Shown here: piece after piece, positions 5,916-6,847 of the stretch
How positions within the stretch are numbered: position 1 is the stretch's first letter
Layout of the letters: the number at the start of each line of letters is the position of its first letter
Assembly (NCBI GenBank): GCA_004376435.1
Contig: SOJS01000097.1
Span: forward strand, 1 to 6,847
Direction of reading: 5' to 3'
DNA from: Dehalococcoidia bacterium
Lineage (GTDB): Bacteria; Chloroflexota; Dehalococcoidia; Dehalococcoidales; JAUVZE01
DNA: 6,847 nt
Program-made: the position numbers and the translations under genes
The notes under the pieces: model-generated
What the model saw: only the letters and a program-made list of their open reading frames with translations
Databases searched by the model: none
What the model was told of the DNA's origin: nothing

Positions 5916-6086
5916 GTGAGACTACTAAGGCTAGCCATAGAGACACGGCGGTGGGACCTGGCTGCCCATTGCCTGGTTTTGGGGGTATTGAAAGCAAATG
6001 AAAAACAAACCGGAAAAAAGGCGAGGCGCCCCAAAGGGCAACCAGAACGCCAGAAAGCACGGCTTCTACTCCAAAGTCCTCGATGA
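5916..6086 (+). CDS. Small protein of unknown function leading the packaging cassette
   Basis: From the GTG at 5916 this gene encodes 56 residues; an in-frame ATG at 5865 would give 73. The GTG has AAAGGGGG at 5903-5910, 5 nt upstream, and a candidate promoter core just before that, so I prefer it; the ATG has only a weak AAGGTG 10 nt upstream. The N-terminal half, RLLRLAIETRRWDLAAH followed by CLVLGVLKAN, looks like two amphipathic helices. The C-terminal half is basic (KKARRPKGQPERQKAR), and its coding sequence overlaps the first 89 nt of the next gene in another frame. I have an impression of similar short proteins in Chloroflexota sequences but know no function. The basic tail is partly dictated by the overlapping gene. 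It could be a DNA-binding accessory to packaging; that is a guess from position. Confidence 0.55.
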   Translation: MRLLRLAIETRRWDLAAHCLVLGVLKANEKQTGKKARRPKGQPERQKARLLLQSPR

Positions 6087-6360
6087 GGCAGAACAGCTCG
6101 ACCTTGAGCTAGCCGCTGGCGTTGAGGGCATAGACGGTGAAATTGCCTTGCTGAGGGTTAAGATAAAATCCATTCTGGAAAAAGACCCGGAGAATATCAG
6201 GCTTCTGGCGGCGGCAACCAATGCCCTAGCCAGACTGGTCAAGACTAAATATAACATCAGCAAGGAGGACAGGAAGGGGCTAAAGGAGGCAATCGGTAAT
6301 GTCCTTAGAGATATCGCCCTCCCACTTGGCATCGGCATCGGAACCGCCATCAATAAATAG
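5998..6360 (+). CDS. Probable phage terminase small subunit
   Basis: This 120-residue protein carries RRGAPKGNQNARKHG near its N terminus (residues 8-22). That basic Gly/Asn motif is very common at the start of phage terminase small subunits and related DNA-binding packaging proteins. The rest is mainly helical and charged (residues 28-105), including RLLAAATNALARLVKTKYN. Such subunits recognise the viral DNA and hand it to the large subunit. The ATG has a GGGGGT stretch at 5981-5986, 11 nt upstream. Its 5' end overlaps the small unknown gene by 89 nt and its 3' end overlaps the large-subunit gene by 62 nt. The direct lead into a recognisable terminase ATPase is the strongest support for the role; sequence alone would leave it as a small DNA-binding protein. 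Confidence 0.75.
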   Translation: MKNKPEKRRGAPKGNQNARKHGFYSKVLDEAEQLDLELAAGVEGIDGEIALLRVKIKSILEKDPENIRLLAAATNALARLVKTKYNISKEDRKGLKEAIGNVLRDIALPLGIGIGTAINK

Positions 6361-6847
6361 GCTCCGGCCATACCAGCGGGAGATAGCTTTGGCGATACTA
6401 AACAGCGTCTTCCAGAGGCGGGGGCTGACCTTCTCGGTGGAGATGGCACGGCAGGGGGGCAAGAACGAGCTTTCCGCCCAGCTTGAGCTGCTGCTTCTTA
6501 CCCTCTATATGACCGAGCCCCAGAATATAATTAAGTGCTCCCCTACCTTCAAGCCGCAGACCGTTATCTCCATGATAAGGCTAAAGGACAGGCTGAATGA
6601 TGTCGGCTTTGGCGGTATCTGGACAGCCGAGCTGGGCTATGTCATCCGGCTGGGTAATGCCCGCGTTATCTTTCTCTCGGCTGATGAGTCAGCCAATGTG
6701 GTCGGCAATACGGCTCACCTGCTGCTGGAGATAGATGAAGCACAGGATGTCTCCAAAGATAAATACTCCAAGGAGTTCAAGCCGATGGGCGCCACCACCA
6801 ATGTCACCACCGTCCACTACGGCACCACCTGGGATGATTCCACCCTG
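6299..6847 (+). CDS. Phage terminase large subunit, N-terminal part (runs off the window)
   Basis: The first 183 codons of this gene are present. Large terminases are the ATP-driven motor and nuclease that pump phage DNA into the capsid. An N-terminal LRPYQREIALAIL (22-34) precedes a Walker A-like ARQGGKNE (residues 50-57, with Arg51 and Lys55), of the RQxGKN type common in HK97-like terminases. Walker B is LLLEIDEAQD (141-150) with Asp146 and catalytic Glu147, and the coupling motif appears as YGTTWDD (174-180). The nuclease domain lies beyond the edge. The ATG at 6299 is chosen because AAGGAGG (6283-6289) lies 9 nt upstream. The start is inside the small-subunit gene in another frame, giving a 62-nt overlap. 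No stop or frameshift is seen in the visible part, so the ATPase half looks intact. Confidence 0.92.
   Translation, partial: MSLEISPSHLASASEPPSINRLRPYQREIALAILNSVFQRRGLTFSVEMARQGGKNELSAQLELLLLTLYMTEPQNIIKCSPTFKPQTVISMIRLKDRLNDVGFGGIWTAELGYVIRLGNARVIFLSADESANVVGNTAHLLLEIDEAQDVSKDKYSKEFKPMGATTNVTTVHYGTTWDDSTL

Noticed and set aside
6012..6022. A-run (GGAAAAAAGG) as a programmed frameshift site joining the small protein to the terminase small subunit
   Set aside because: Joining the frames needs a +1 shift, which this run would not favour, and the downstream gene has its own start codon and upstream G-rich site.
6066..6462. Minus-strand open frames opposite the terminase genes
   Set aside because: They are Ser/Pro/Arg-rich shadows with no recognisable motif, antisense to the terminase subunits.

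Overview
The window looks like a chromosomal segment of a Chloroflexota bacterium, most probably class Dehalococcoidia. This placement is inferred from remembered gene order and protein style: archaeal-size aconitase/isopropylmalate-isomerase subunits beside a short isocitrate dehydrogenase, a DivIVA-like coiled-coil protein with a C-terminal domain I associate with Chloroflexota, and a zinc-ribbon protein gene beside rnhA. No database search was run.

Layout. (1) Positions 1-2939, minus strand: a four-gene operon of hydro-lyase large subunit, small subunit, NADP-type isocitrate dehydrogenase and a HIT-family protein that runs off the left edge. Two of its junctions have zero spacing. The dehydrogenase has isocitrate-binding residues, so the two isomerase subunits probably act as aconitase and the operon makes 2-oxoglutarate. 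(2) Positions 2940-3133: a divergent promoter region. (3) Positions 3134-4177, plus strand: a coiled-coil, DivIVA-like protein, ending at a strong bidirectional terminator. (4) Positions 4244-4604, minus strand: RNase P RNA (rnpB) with its own sigma70-like promoter. (5) Positions 4687-5794, minus strand: a two-gene operon of a coiled-coil C4 zinc-ribbon protein and RNase HI. The RNase HI has His in place of the fourth active-site Asp.

(6) Positions 5865-6847, plus strand: the start of a phage-type DNA-packaging module. It holds a small unknown protein, a probable terminase small subunit and the N-terminal 183 residues of a terminase large subunit. The three genes occupy three different frames and overlap by 89 and 62 nt. 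The module begins right beside housekeeping genes with no integrase or tRNA in view, so this may be the edge of a prophage, a decayed prophage or a gene-transfer-agent-like cluster.

The left two thirds of the window is core metabolism and RNA processing; the right end is accessory. The least explained parts are the nested packaging cassette with its small leading gene, the altered RNase HI active site, and the unusual substrate-specificity loop of the isomerase small subunit.
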